Origin: Xanthobacteraceae bacterium
GTDB taxonomy: Bacteria; Pseudomonadota; Alphaproteobacteria; Rhizobiales; Xanthobacteraceae
Reading direction: 5' to 3'
NCBI GenBank assembly: GCA_030037885.1
Contig: JASHPU010000027.1
Span: forward strand, 1 to 64,000
DNA length: 64,000 nt
Both the position numbers and the translations under genes were made by a program. The notes under the pieces are model-generated. The model was not told where the DNA came from and did no database searches. It saw only the letters and a program-made list of their open reading frames with translations. Positions 29,321 to 40,770 of the stretch are shown in pieces. The stretch's first letter is position 1, and every line of letters begins with the position of its first letter.

Positions 29321-30340
29321 ATGCGCGTTTACTACGACCAAGACGCCGACCTGAACCTGATCAAGGGCAAGAAGGTCGCCATCATCGGCTACGGCAGCCA
29401 GGGCCATGCCCATGCGCTCAATCTGCGCGATTCCGGCGTCAAGGAGGTCGCAGTGGCGCTGCGCAAGACCTCGCAGGGCGTCAAGAAGGCCGAGGGCGAA
29501 AAGCTGCCGGTCAAGGAGGTCGCCGAGGCCGCCAGATGGGCCGACGTGATGATGATGCTCACGCCGGACGAGCTGCAGGCCGACATCTATGCCAATCAGC
29601 TGCACGGCAACATGAAAGAGGGCGCGGCCTTGATGTTCGCGCACGGGCTCAACATCCATTTCAACCTGATCGAGCCGCGCGCCGATCTCGACGTCATGAT
29701 GATCGCGCCCAAGGGGCCGGGCCACACGGTGCGCTCAGAGTATCAGCGCGGCGCCGGCGTGCCGTGCCTCTTGGCGGTCCATCGCGACGCCTCGGGCAAC
29801 GCTCACGATCTGTGCCTGTCCTACGGCGCGGCGATCGGCGGCGGCCGCGCCGGCATCATCGAGACCACGTTCCGCGAGGAATGCGAGACCGATCTGTTCG
29901 GCGAGCAGACCGTGCTGTGCGGCGGCGTGGTCGAGCTGATGAAGGCCGGCTACGACACGCTGGTGGCAGCCGGCTACGCGCCCGAAATGGCCTATTTCGA
30001 GTGCATTCACGAAATGAAGCTGATCGTCGACCTGATCTACGAGGGCGGCATCGCCAACATGAACTATTCGGTGTCGAACACCGCCGAGTACGGCGAATAC
30101 GTCTGTGGGCCGCGCGTCATCGACGACGCAACCCGCGCCGAGATGAAAAAAATCCTGGCCGACATCCAGTCTGGCAAGTTCGTCAAGGAATGGATGCTGG
30201 AGAACAAGGTCAACCAGACCTCGTTCAAGGCGATGCGGACGAAGCTCGCCACGCATCCGGCCGAGGCGGTCGGCGCCACGCTGCGCGAGATGATGCCGTG
30301 GATCAAGCAGCGCGCGCTCGTTGATCGCAGTAGGAATTGA
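29321..30340 (+). CDS. ilvC: Ketol-acid reductoisomerase
   Basis: [39 protein letters not shown]; 339 aa. Confidence 0.97.
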   Translation: MRVYYDQDADLNLIKGKKVAIIGYGSQGHAHALNLRDSGVKEVAVALRKTSQGVKKAEGEKLPVKEVAEAARWADVMMMLTPDELQADIYANQLHGNMKEGAALMFAHGLNIHFNLIEPRADLDVMMIAPKGPGHTVRSEYQRGAGVPCLLAVHRDASGNAHDLCLSYGAAIGGGRAGIIETTFREECETDLFGEQTVLCGGVVELMKAGYDTLVAAGYAPEMAYFECIHEMKLIVDLIYEGGIANMNYSVSNTAEYGEYVCGPRVIDDATRAEMKKILADIQSGKFVKEWMLENKVNQTSFKAMRTKLATHPAEAVGATLREMMPWIKQRALVDRSRN

Positions 30341-30362
30341 TCCACGGCATTTTGTAAGAAGA

Positions 30363-30386
30363 CGGGCTCGCGGGGCGAGCCCTTTT
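30363..30386 (+). terminator. Rho-independent terminator after ilvC
   Basis: GGGCTCGC-GGG-GCGAGCCC followed by TTTT. Confidence 0.75.
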
Positions 30387-30389
30387 GGG

Positions 30390-30428
30390 ATCAAACAGCG
30401 CGCGCTGGTCGACCGCTCGCGCAATTGA
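30390..30428 (+). pseudogene. Second copy of the ilvC 3' end
   Basis: ATCAAACAGCGCGCGCTGGTCGACCGCTCGCGCAATTGA encodes [12 protein letters not shown], identical to the ilvC C-terminus at 30302-30340 with synonymous differences. Confidence 0.85.
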
Positions 30429-30535
30429 CGGAACGGACCTGCGCTGACCGGCCGTGAGACCGTCCGCAAAGCGCCCTTGATCTCGCAATTTGGCCCGCTA
30501 CACTCCTCACCCGAAATAAGCAGGGAGCACGTAAT

Positions 30536-31138
30536 ATGTCTGCCAAGCGATACCTGTTCGCTGCCGCAGCCGCGGCTTTGGCGCTCGGCCTGGTCGGCAC
30601 CAGCGCGAACGCGGCCGGTCTTTTCACGCTGGCATCGAAGACCTTCAAGGACGGCCAATTGATGCCGAAGAAGGTGTCCAACGCGAATCCGACGGGCAAA
30701 GCCCCGAACTGCGTCGGTGAGAACGTGTCGCCGGAACTGCATTGGAGCAACGTGCCGGACGGCACCAAGAGCCTGGTGCTGTTGATGTTCGATCCCGAGG
30801 GCCGCGCCCCGTTCGGCGTCAGCCACTGGGTCGCCTATGGCATCGACCCGACCAAGGTCACCGGCTTTGCCGAAGGCGCCGCCAGCAAGGATTCGGACCA
30901 ATATGTCGGCGGCAAGAGCCTGATGGGGGTCGGCCATTATTCCGGGCCGTGCACCCCGCCGGGGCAGACCGCGCATCACTACACGTTCACGCTGATCGCC
31001 ACCGATTTCGCGCCGAACGAATTGCCGCCCGGGTTGACGCGCGAGCAGGTGACCGAAAAATTCGGCTCGCCGCCGTCGCCGCACGTGAAGGGGGTGACCG
31101 GCCTGATCGGCCTGTTCGTCAATCCATACCCGAAGTAA
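30536..31138 (+). CDS. YbhB/YbcL (PEBP) family protein
   Basis: NVSPELHWSNVPDGTKSLVLLMFDPEGRAPFGVSHWVAYGI...GHYSGPCTPPGQTAHHYTFTLIA. Confidence 0.9.
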   Translation: MSAKRYLFAAAAAALALGLVGTSANAAGLFTLASKTFKDGQLMPKKVSNANPTGKAPNCVGENVSPELHWSNVPDGTKSLVLLMFDPEGRAPFGVSHWVAYGIDPTKVTGFAEGAASKDSDQYVGGKSLMGVGHYSGPCTPPGQTAHHYTFTLIATDFAPNELPPGLTREQVTEKFGSPPSPHVKGVTGLIGLFVNPYPK

Positions 31139-31362
31139 GCGCGGATCTCGGCAGGCTTTTGCGGTCGGCGCCGCGCGCTTGCGGCGCCGCACGCTTTTCC
31201 GCTACAAGAGGGTGCCGTCAATATCCGGGTTAACGCGGAATTCACCTTGTTCCGCGACCTTGGCGAGTAAAGGCTAAAGCGAGGGCGAAAGCCGTGTCGA
31301 CGCGCTGCGATCATGTCCGCGCGATGACCCCCGGAGCCGGTTCGGCCGCCGGCGCCGCTCTC

Positions 31363-31410
31363 ATGCCTTGTGCGATTCTTCGCGGGCTCCTGCTCCTTAG
31401 CGCCCCCTGA
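31363..31410 (+). promoter_or_regulatory. Candidate leuA leader peptide (attenuator)
   Basis: ATG ORF MPCAILRGLLLLSAP* with four consecutive Leu codons, upstream of leuA. Confidence 0.8.
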
Positions 31411-31453
31411 GGGCCGGCTGGGCCGTTGCGCGCCTGGGCACTCAGGGGTTTTT
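31404..31453 (+). terminator. Candidate attenuator terminator upstream of leuA
   Basis: CCCCTGAG (31404-31411) / CTCAGGGG (31441-31448) followed by TTTTT. Confidence 0.7.
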
Positions 31454-31538
31454 CCTAAGCCACGGAACCCAGGAGCGCCCGAACCGCCTCCCCCCCGATC
31501 GGGAGGAAAGGCGGGCGCCAGCGAAAAGGACCAGTTTC

Positions 31539-33206
<1,668 letters not shown>

Positions 33207-33294
33207 GGCTTCCGGCCCGCCGCCGCGCCCGGCGCTTGGCATCGCGCCCGCAATGTCATAGATACGCTCGCGGTGGCCGTCGCTTACGGTTTTC

Positions 33295-33370
<76 letters not shown>

Positions 33371-33427
33371 AAGATTCCAATGAGTTAGACGCCGGTCAAA
33401 ATTTCATTCTGACAACGGGGCCAGCGG

Positions 33428-34726
33428 CTATTCTGACAAATCGGCCCTTTTCGTTCTTTCGGCCCGGCGCTTCTTCGCGACCGAGATCAGCTGCTTGCGC
33501 GTGCGCTTGGCGTAGGTCGGGAGCTGCCGCGCCGATCGATGCCGGCCGGCCGCACGCAACTCGGCATCGGTCATATCGGCGTCGGCGCCCTCGGTGAAGC
33601 CGCCGTGCCGGAACGACGTGAATGAGAGCGTGTCGCGCAGGCCTGCGGCACGAATGATCTCCTTCACAACGTCACGGAAGTACCGCAGATCGCCCTTCGG
33701 CGTAATCCATGGCTTCGGCACCTTGCCACGGCGGTGCGCATGGCCGCGCCGGAAGATCAGGCCGTCGAGCCCCACGACAGCACCGTCCTTGATCGCGTCG
33801 AGCTCCGCCATCAACTCGGGGAATAGCGGAAAGTCTTCGGGCCGCTTCTGTGTCTCATCGAACAGTGGCCACCACGCCTCCTCGCCATTCTTTGGATGTA
33901 CGACGCGCACCGCGTTCGGCCGCTCTTTCGGCCGATAGTGTGAAAGCGCAAACGAGCCGAGCAAATGCTCCTCGCGCTGCAGCCATTCCCATGTCGCGAG
34001 CGCCGCGGTGGCGATCGACTGGTAGCCGAGCAAGATCGCTTCGGTGCGGAAGGCGGCCAGTTCGTCCCAGGTCGCGGTCGGCGTCTCGCGCACCTGTTCG
34101 CCGGGACCGCGCTTTTTCAGCCCCATCTTGGCGAACGGATTGACCTCGGGGACGATCTTCTCCTGCGCGCGCTTGCCGATATTCCAGGCGCGCCGGCAAG
34201 CCGTCATTGCAGCATTGGCGAAGCGCCTGCGTTTCCGTTTGACGGTTTTGCCATGTGCATCCTGCTCCTCGACGGTGAGCAGCTTCGCGTAGGTCGCATC
34301 AACAAAACCGCGAGTGAAGTCAGCGAGCTTTTGCGAGCCGACACGCGCGCCGTTTTTCAAGACATGATCGGCGAACAGCTCTAGCCCCTGCGAATAGAGA
34401 CGCTTCGTTTTGTGGTCTAGATCGCCCCATGCCACCTCATTGCCTTTGAAGATTGTCACCAGCCAATCGAACGTCCCGACCCCTGGGCCAATTGGCACCA
34501 TATCGCTGAGGCCGCCGGTGCGCCAAGAATCGAACGCCGGCAACAAAACGTCTTCGGCGCGCCTAACTGCGGCGTCGTAGTCCATGCCGAGCGGCTCGCC
34601 CTCCACAGGACAGCCCGCGTTGCGAGCCCATGACGGCGGATTGAAAAAATAAGCCCATTGCCCGCCAGCCAGAGGCTTGCGCAGCGTGTATCGCGGCAGC
34701 GGTCTTGCGGATTTGGGCGGCTTCAT
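33428..34726 (-). CDS. int: Tyrosine-type site-specific integrase
   Basis: C-terminal SFTSFRHGGFTEGADADMTDAELRAAGRHRSARQLPTYAKRTRKQ; location beside the tRNA. Confidence 0.85.
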   Translation of the reverse strand: MKPPKSARPLPRYTLRKPLAGGQWAYFFNPPSWARNAGCPVEGEPLGMDYDAAVRRAEDVLLPAFDSWRTGGLSDMVPIGPGVGTFDWLVTIFKGNEVAWGDLDHKTKRLYSQGLELFADHVLKNGARVGSQKLADFTRGFVDATYAKLLTVEEQDAHGKTVKRKRRRFANAAMTACRRAWNIGKRAQEKIVPEVNPFAKMGLKKRGPGEQVRETPTATWDELAAFRTEAILLGYQSIATAALATWEWLQREEHLLGSFALSHYRPKERPNAVRVVHPKNGEEAWWPLFDETQKRPEDFPLFPELMAELDAIKDGAVVGLDGLIFRRGHAHRRGKVPKPWITPKGDLRYFRDVVKEIIRAAGLRDTLSFTSFRHGGFTEGADADMTDAELRAAGRHRSARQLPTYAKRTRKQLISVAKKRRAERTKRADLSE

Positions 34727-35007
34727 ACGAGTGACCGAAGGTGCTCCTTGGCTAGTTCCCCTCCATCCTGCCGGTCCATCGCGATCGGCGCAATGTAGCG
34801 ATCGAGGTCATCACGATTCCAAATAGGCTCCCGGCTTCGGCCTTTGCCCCGGAGCGACGATGGAGCAGGGGCATCGTGGCGCACGATCGCGGCTGCAAAA
34901 TCGGCGGTATCGCGATAATCGAGATATGCCGCTGCCATGTCGGCACGCATCTGCGCCGGCCATGTGCCGGTCGGCGGATAACGGGCAGGCAGGGCGGAGC
35001 GGGTCAT
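34723..35007 (-). CDS. Small putative HTH/excisionase-like protein
   Basis: MRADMAAAYLDYRDTADFAAAI...REPIWNRDDLDRYIAP; overlaps the integrase start. Confidence 0.5.
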   Translation of the reverse strand: MTRSALPARYPPTGTWPAQMRADMAAAYLDYRDTADFAAAIVRHDAPAPSSLRGKGRSREPIWNRDDLDRYIAPIAMDRQDGGELAKEHLRSLV

Positions 35008-35034
35008 TCGTGCAAAACCGCTTTTTCCGGTTTT

Positions 35035-35955
35035 CTATTGTTCTTTGCTAAGGTGCTTGGCTGCCGCAGCGATTGCATCGGCGAGCGACGTGGACGCGGA
35101 GACGAAATTGGCGGCGAACGTCGCGCACTCGACCATGTTCAAATTCTCGACGAGGTTGCCTTGCTCGTCGCGCCAGTTGCCGTCCCATGCGATGCGGTCG
35201 CCGCACCAAATGCGCTCGATCAAAGTCGGGATCTTCACCTTGGGCCGCGCGAACTCGCCGCGGGGCGCTGCCGGCAGCATGCGCCTGGTCCAGGCGAAGA
35301 CCGGAATTTCATGGGCTACGGCCGCGCCGATCTCGAAAGCGATGACAGGATTGAGATGCGGCGAGCCGCGGAACGGCGTGATCTCCGCGACCACGGCGCG
35401 GCATCCGAGTATTTTGTACCACCACTTGTGCGCCATCCGGCCCACCGCCGGATCATCGATCGGCAGCCCGACCCTGACGCGCATCGCGACCGTCGTACCG
35501 GAGGGAAACAAAAAATGCTCGGACGGCCACTCGGCGACTAGGCCATGCCGATCGCAAATCTCCTCGGCGACCTCGCGCTGGCGCACCGCATCGATGCGCA
35601 GCCGCGAATTGTCGGCAAGATAAATCTTCGGCAGAGAGGCCGCGGCGATGGCATCCGGGGACATCGGCCAACGCCTGCCGGCGAAACCGCGGCTACGCCG
35701 CACAGGCTCAGCTATGATGGTCCGGCCATCCGCGCCGTCACTCTCACAGGATGCGTAAATTTGCGCACCCTCTAACACGCCATCGTCCGCCGCCGCGCCT
35801 CCGCCAATTGGCGGAGCCGTGATCTCGCCCTGGTCGCTGCCGCGGTTTCGCAGGCACGCGAGCGCACGGTCTAAGATTGCTCGCACTGACAGGCGGTTGC
35901 CGAACATCATCATCGTTTTCAAACTCCCCTGTTCACCTCGGCAAGCCCATCCCAA
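35035..35955 (-). CDS. Nucleoside 2-deoxyribosyltransferase-like protein
   Basis: KIYLADNSRLRIDAVRQREVAEEICDRHGL ... CRAVVAEITPFRGSPHLNPVIAFEIGAAVAHEIPVFAW. Confidence 0.75.
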   Translation of the reverse strand: MGWACRGEQGSLKTMMMFGNRLSVRAILDRALACLRNRGSDQGEITAPPIGGGAAADDGVLEGAQIYASCESDGADGRTIIAEPVRRSRGFAGRRWPMSPDAIAAASLPKIYLADNSRLRIDAVRQREVAEEICDRHGLVAEWPSEHFLFPSGTTVAMRVRVGLPIDDPAVGRMAHKWWYKILGCRAVVAEITPFRGSPHLNPVIAFEIGAAVAHEIPVFAWTRRMLPAAPRGEFARPKVKIPTLIERIWCGDRIAWDGNWRDEQGNLVENLNMVECATFAANFVSASTSLADAIAAAAKHLSKEQ

Positions 35956-38029
35956 TAATCGCGCCGGCGAGGAGGCGGCGGCGGCGGAGTAATCTGCGCT
36001 TGCTCCGGATTCTCCGCAGCGGTTGAAGCCGCCATTTCCGCTTCATCGGATTGCGGCGGCAAATCCTGCACATGTGCAGGGTTTGCCGCGGCCGATGCCG
36101 GCGCCGCGACCCGCGAAAGCGGATTGAATAGATCGGGTGCGATCAGGTCTTGCGGCACGCCGCGTTCACGCGCGATGCGCGCCCAATCCTCGGCGGTCAA
36201 ACCGACGAAATAGGCGTTCGCCAGGGCAGTGTTACCGATGCGGCAGTCCAAAAAATGATTGTCGCGATGCGAGCGCAGCTTCCACACCACACCTTGCGAA
36301 CGCGCCCGCGAAATTTTTCTTCGTCAAGATATTCGGATGTAAGCTGCTGAAAATAATTCTCGTCGAGGAACTGGCCGAAATGGCAGAAGCCCGGCGGGTA
36401 AATGATGGTCGAGCCGCGCGCGATCGGCTGCAGCGCGGCGTAAGTATAGAACTTCGATTTCAGCGGCCACGTGCCGATCAGCCGCAGCTTGGCGCCGCCC
36501 TTGATCTTACGGCCGCGGTAGTCGACGTCCTGGTCGCTCGCTGTGCCAAGTGGCACCTTGGCCCAGCCGTCGATGCCTTTGGTTGCTTTCGCCCCAGGAT
36601 GCCGGCGCGTCCATTCGTACACAACGTCTGTGCGATAGCCGGAATCGACGCCAATTTCGTCGAGCCGCCAGCGGTTGCCAAACCCGTCGGGCCATTCCCG
36701 CATATAGATTTTTGTGAGCTCGGCGAAGGCGCCGGCATCAACGTCGGTCGTGGCACCATCGAGATAGTCGGCGAAGAGCGTCCAGCTTTGCTGATCGGGC
36801 GCCCAAGCCACAACCTCCACATAGATGCCGCGCATTTGCACGTCGGCGAAGGCGGTGAGGAGGAGCGCACCGAGCGGAACGGTACCGGCGCTATAGTCCT
36901 CGCGCCGAGCAAACAACCGTTCATGGTCGGGCGCGTCGCCGGCGATGTCATAGGGCAAGCCGAGGGTGAGATTCCAGAAAGCTTTGAGCTGCGTTGGATC
37001 ATCGCCAGCCGCGACGTAATCATTAGCGATCTGGTCCCAGGTTGAGAATGGTGCGGAGATTTCGTCGAAATGATAGGAAGGGAATTTGCCCGGCCCCGGC
37101 GCGGTCGCTTGCCAGCGGCCGGTCAGATAAACGGCCGTCTTCTGCCACGCTTCGATCACGGCGCCGCAGCACGGTGGAACATAGTGCGCGTGATGCGGAA
37201 AGGTCTTTTCGAACTTAAGTCCCCACGTCGATTTGTCGTACGGTGAGTTCCAGCCGAACACGATGCGGGCGCGACAATGCGGACATTTGACGTGCCACCG
37301 GCGCTGATCGCCGGCCTTGAATTTTTTGTCAATCTTCGACGCGCCCTCGACCGTCGGCGTCGAGATATAGGCGCGTTTCCAGGTGCCGGATGCGACAAAC
37401 GATTTTTGCGCGCGGGCTATCAGCGTGAGCGGGTCGCCCTGGTCTTCGAGATCGTCCTCGTATTCATCAACCTCGTCACAGAGAATTTTTTTGACCGTCA
37501 GCATGCGCAGCTGCGACGGCGACGACGCGAGGAGGAGATTGAGCGCACCGCGCGGAAACTTTTTCTCGTTCGTGGTCGAGCCACGCGCCGATCGCGAGGT
37601 CTGCGGATACACCTTGCCACCGCGGCCATTCTTGCCGCCGAGCGCCTCGGTCAGCTCGATCGTTCGGCTTAGCTTTGTTGAATTGAATTTGGTTAAGGCC
37701 GCTTCGGTCGGCAGCACCACCGCTATATCGCAGGGATCGCGGTCGATCGTGTAGCCGACCGAACAGAGCAGCATGGTGGTGAAGGCCGTCTGGCCGCTTT
37801 TCATGACGGCGAGTTCATTGCAGGCCGCATCCGGGCCGAGTAGGTCAAGTGGCTCGACAATGTGCGGCGTGCGGGCCAGGTCGATCTTTTGCCCGGCATA
37901 TTCGCCGTCCGGCAGCACCATGTGTTCGGCCGCCCATGCCGACGGCGCGATCGGCGCCGCGGGCTCGAATATCGCCGCTGCAACGCCAGCGACAAGCGTG
38001 AGGAGCGAGCAGGGCAGCGCGATCTTCAC
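35919..38029 (-). pseudogene. Phage terminase large subunit (GpA-like), frameshifted
   Basis: ORF 36197-38029 ends out of frame after FRGRVRKVW; conserved-looking C-terminus VWKLRSHRDNHFLDCRIGNTALANAYFV continues in 35919-36290; 5-bp tandem duplication at 36282-36293. Confidence 0.8.
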
Positions 38030-38763
38030 TGCAGCTCCTCCTCCGGCAATTGCAAATCGACCTGGACGCCGCCGCCGTCGTGCTCTTTGCCGAGCGTTTC
38101 AAGGTCGCGCCACGAGGCTGCGACCGTCGCTTTCAGCTTGAACACGGCGTCTTTGAGCACCAGGCGCACGCCGCCGACACCATCACGGACCGCGGCTGCG
38201 GCGATCTCGTCGGCGCGCAGCGCCAGCGCGTCGATCGCCGCGAGCTGCGGCTCGAGCATCCGCTCAATGACGCTCTTCACCTCGTCGATCGCGACGAGCT
38301 GCGCGGAGCGCTCGCCGAAGTCGAGTGCCTTGATCGCCGCCTCGTATTGCGTCTTGCGCTTCTGCGCTTCGGAAAACGTTTCGCCCGATCCGTCCTTCTG
38401 TGGCGACGCGATGCCACTTTGCGACGCTGCCGCAGATTGCGGTAGCGTTGACACCGCAGCCGCAGTTTGAGGTAGCGCGCTGTCGGCTCCGTCATCGGCG
38501 CGCAGCGCCCGCACGGTAGACGCCGCCTGCACTTTCGATAGATCGCTCGTTTCCCCGACCAGCCGATCATATTGCGCTACGTTGACGAGCTTCACGCCGC
38601 TAGAGCCCGGGCGCGTCTGCAATCCTCTATCGCGTACGAGCCTCGCAACCTTTTCGCTGATCGTCTGCTTCGTGACGCCCTTCGCTTTGGCGAGATCACT
38701 CACGGACAGCCACGGACCGCCGTTGGTGTCGCTTGCGCTGATCGTTTGCTCGCCCACGGTCAT
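38026..38763 (-). CDS. Phage DNA-packaging / terminase small-subunit-like protein
   Basis: N-terminal wHTH WLSVSDLAKAKGVTKQTISEKVARLVRDRGL; immediately upstream of the large subunit. Confidence 0.65.
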   Translation of the reverse strand: MTVGEQTISASDTNGGPWLSVSDLAKAKGVTKQTISEKVARLVRDRGLQTRPGSSGVKLVNVAQYDRLVGETSDLSKVQAASTVRALRADDGADSALPQTAAAVSTLPQSAAASQSGIASPQKDGSGETFSEAQKRKTQYEAAIKALDFGERSAQLVAIDEVKSVIERMLEPQLAAIDALALRADEIAAAAVRDGVGGVRLVLKDAVFKLKATVAASWRDLETLGKEHDGGGVQVDLQLPEEELQ

Positions 38764-39373
38764 TGCGACGGTCCCGCCAAGCTCGACGCGCGCGGCAGCG
38801 CGATCAAAAAAGGCGCTAGCAGGCAGCAAGGGCTAACCGGACCACGACGCGCGGCGCTTATCCCTCCCCACGCGGAAGGGCTAGCACCGGTGTCGCTCAA
38901 TCGACTTGTCAGGTTGCCGTCAGGCAACAAGGCGTCAGTCCTGTAAGGCGCGTCAGGGCAGCTTTTTGATGATTTAACTAGCGCTTTGTCGGGCCGCCGC
39001 GCGTGCGCATGGGGCGGGGGTGCAGGAAGGACCCGCGCCACTTTTTTTCGCTCCGCCAGAGGGGCGCCGGGGCTGTGACCGGCGCCTTCGATCGCGGAAC
39101 GCCGCTGAGCACGATTGCGCGACGGGGCGCCGCGGAGCACGATTGCGCGACGGGCCGGCCCTTCCGTAGCTCCGGCCGCGATCGCGCCTGATGCCACGCT
39201 AATGCCGACGCGGCGGACACAAGCGGGCGAAAGGCAGTGCCGCCGAGATTTGCAAGCCCATGGGGAGGGTGACCCTCCCATGAGCATCGGACCGTGGGGG
39301 AATGGCCTGCGCGACAACGCGCCAGAGCGTGCGCACCATCGCGCCGATAGAAAATTAGCGTGATAACCCCCGA

Positions 39374-40129
39374 TCATTCGCCGGCTCCCACGCTGAGACG
39401 CTTCGGCGGAAACAAGCTCGGAAGCCAAAAGCCACGGCGGCGTTCGCCTCCTACGATCGCCTCATCAACAGGCGGCATGCCATCGAGACCACGGAAGGCA
39501 TTCCATGCGATAGCAGCCTTTGAGCCTTCCCAAACAAACCGGCAGCCGCCGTCTTGAGCTGCTCTCCCAAACAGGGTCAGTGCTTCCTCGCCAAGCCCTT
39601 CTTCGGGAAGACACGCTTGCGCCGCCGTGGGGGAAACTTTTGAAAGGGGTTTTATAGATTCGTTATTTTTTAGATTATTTCCTTTATATGCATGCGGGTT
39701 AACCGCTTGCGGTTCAGCCGCTTGCGGTTCAGCCGCTTGCGGTTTACCCGCTTCCGGTTCAACCGCGGAAAACCCATTGGACTCAATCACATCTACTGCA
39801 GCCTTCACGTCTTCAGGCATGCCGACAAGATAAGCAAAGGCTCCCCACAGACCGCTGTCCTGGCGCGTCTGGTAACGGGCCATGTATCCCGCGGCAGTCG
39901 CTTCGCGGAACATCCGGGCCATTTTTTCCCGACCAAGCTGCCCGACGGATTCGTGAGCCAGTTCCTTCGCCAGCGCGGGCGGCCGAATGCGCCATCCCTT
40001 CGGCTTTGATAGGATCAACGCCACCATCGTTCTCGTATCCGCACTGAGACGACGGTCGCGCAGAAGTGTATTCGGCAGCACCGTGTAGGGCTGGCCTTTT
40101 GCAGGCCGAATGATCGCGCCGTCGTTCAT
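39374..40129 (-). CDS. Phage replication-like helix-turn-helix protein
   Basis: YTVLPNTLLRDRRLSADTRTMVALILSKPKGWRIRPPALAKEL; internal AEPQA-type repeats. Confidence 0.6.
   Translation of the reverse strand: MNDGAIIRPAKGQPYTVLPNTLLRDRRLSADTRTMVALILSKPKGWRIRPPALAKELAHESVGQLGREKMARMFREATAAGYMARYQTRQDSGLWGAFAYLVGMPEDVKAAVDVIESNGFSAVEPEAGKPQAAEPQAAEPQAVNPHAYKGNNLKNNESIKPLSKVSPTAAQACLPEEGLGEEALTLFGRAAQDGGCRFVWEGSKAAIAWNAFRGLDGMPPVDEAIVGGERRRGFWLPSLFPPKRLSVGAGE
39703..39762. repeat. Four-copy 15-bp tandem repeat
   Basis: CCGCTTGCGGTTCAG x2, CCGCTTGCGGTTTAC, CCGCTTCCGGTTCAA. Confidence 0.9.
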
Positions 40130-40770
40130 TTGCCGGGCAGGCGGGTCGCCTCGCCCTCCTCGATCGCGGAAGGCAGCGCGGCGGCCATAGGAACGCCGCG
40201 AGCGGGCTTTGCCGCACCGGGGCAACTGTCAGCACTCCCGTTCGCGCTCGCGAGCCGGCGCCGTTCTGGCGCGGCTCGCGCCGGGAGATCGGCCGAAGCG
40301 GCAAACTCCGCCGCCACGCCGATCTCGGTTAGAAATCGCGCGCGCATTGTCTTGCGGGCCTTCGCCCAGGCTATATGCAGCGCGGCGAGTTCGCGTTGCC
40401 GAAGCTTCTCTTGCCCCAACTTGCCACCGGCCCGCATGCGGTCGATTGCGGCAGCGCCGGCACGCGCCATGCCGGCGCGCGTGCCGAGCGCAATGCGCTG
40501 GATAACGTCGGGCCGCATCCTGGAGCGCCGAATACCCTCAGTTTGGCGCTGTCGGACGGCAGGATCGGCAAGGAGCGCGCGCGTGCGTGCGCCGGCAGCG
40601 GCGCGGGCTTCTGCCGTCCACTGCGTGGCGGCACGCTCTGCCGCGATAGCGCGCGCCTCAGGCGTCCATCGCGCCATGGCCCGTGCCCGCGCTGCTTCGC
40701 GGAAAGCTTCCGTCTTGCGGCCGTCTATTTTTGCCGGGACGCTTGTCATTGTTTTGCCGCCCCGTGACAC
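40126..40770 (-). CDS. Hypothetical phage protein (Ala/Arg-rich)
   Basis: 214 aa; ARWTPEARAIAAERAATQWTAEARAAAGARTRALLADPAVRQRQ. Confidence 0.5.
   Translation of the reverse strand: MSRGGKTMTSVPAKIDGRKTEAFREAARARAMARWTPEARAIAAERAATQWTAEARAAAGARTRALLADPAVRQRQTEGIRRSRMRPDVIQRIALGTRAGMARAGAAAIDRMRAGGKLGQEKLRQRELAALHIAWAKARKTMRARFLTEIGVAAEFAASADLPARAAPERRRLASANGSADSCPGAAKPARGVPMAAALPSAIEEGEATRLPGK

Noticed and set aside
39703-39762. Tandem repeats considered as a CRISPR array
   Set aside because: 15-bp contiguous units without spacers inside a coding frame; no cas genes in the window.
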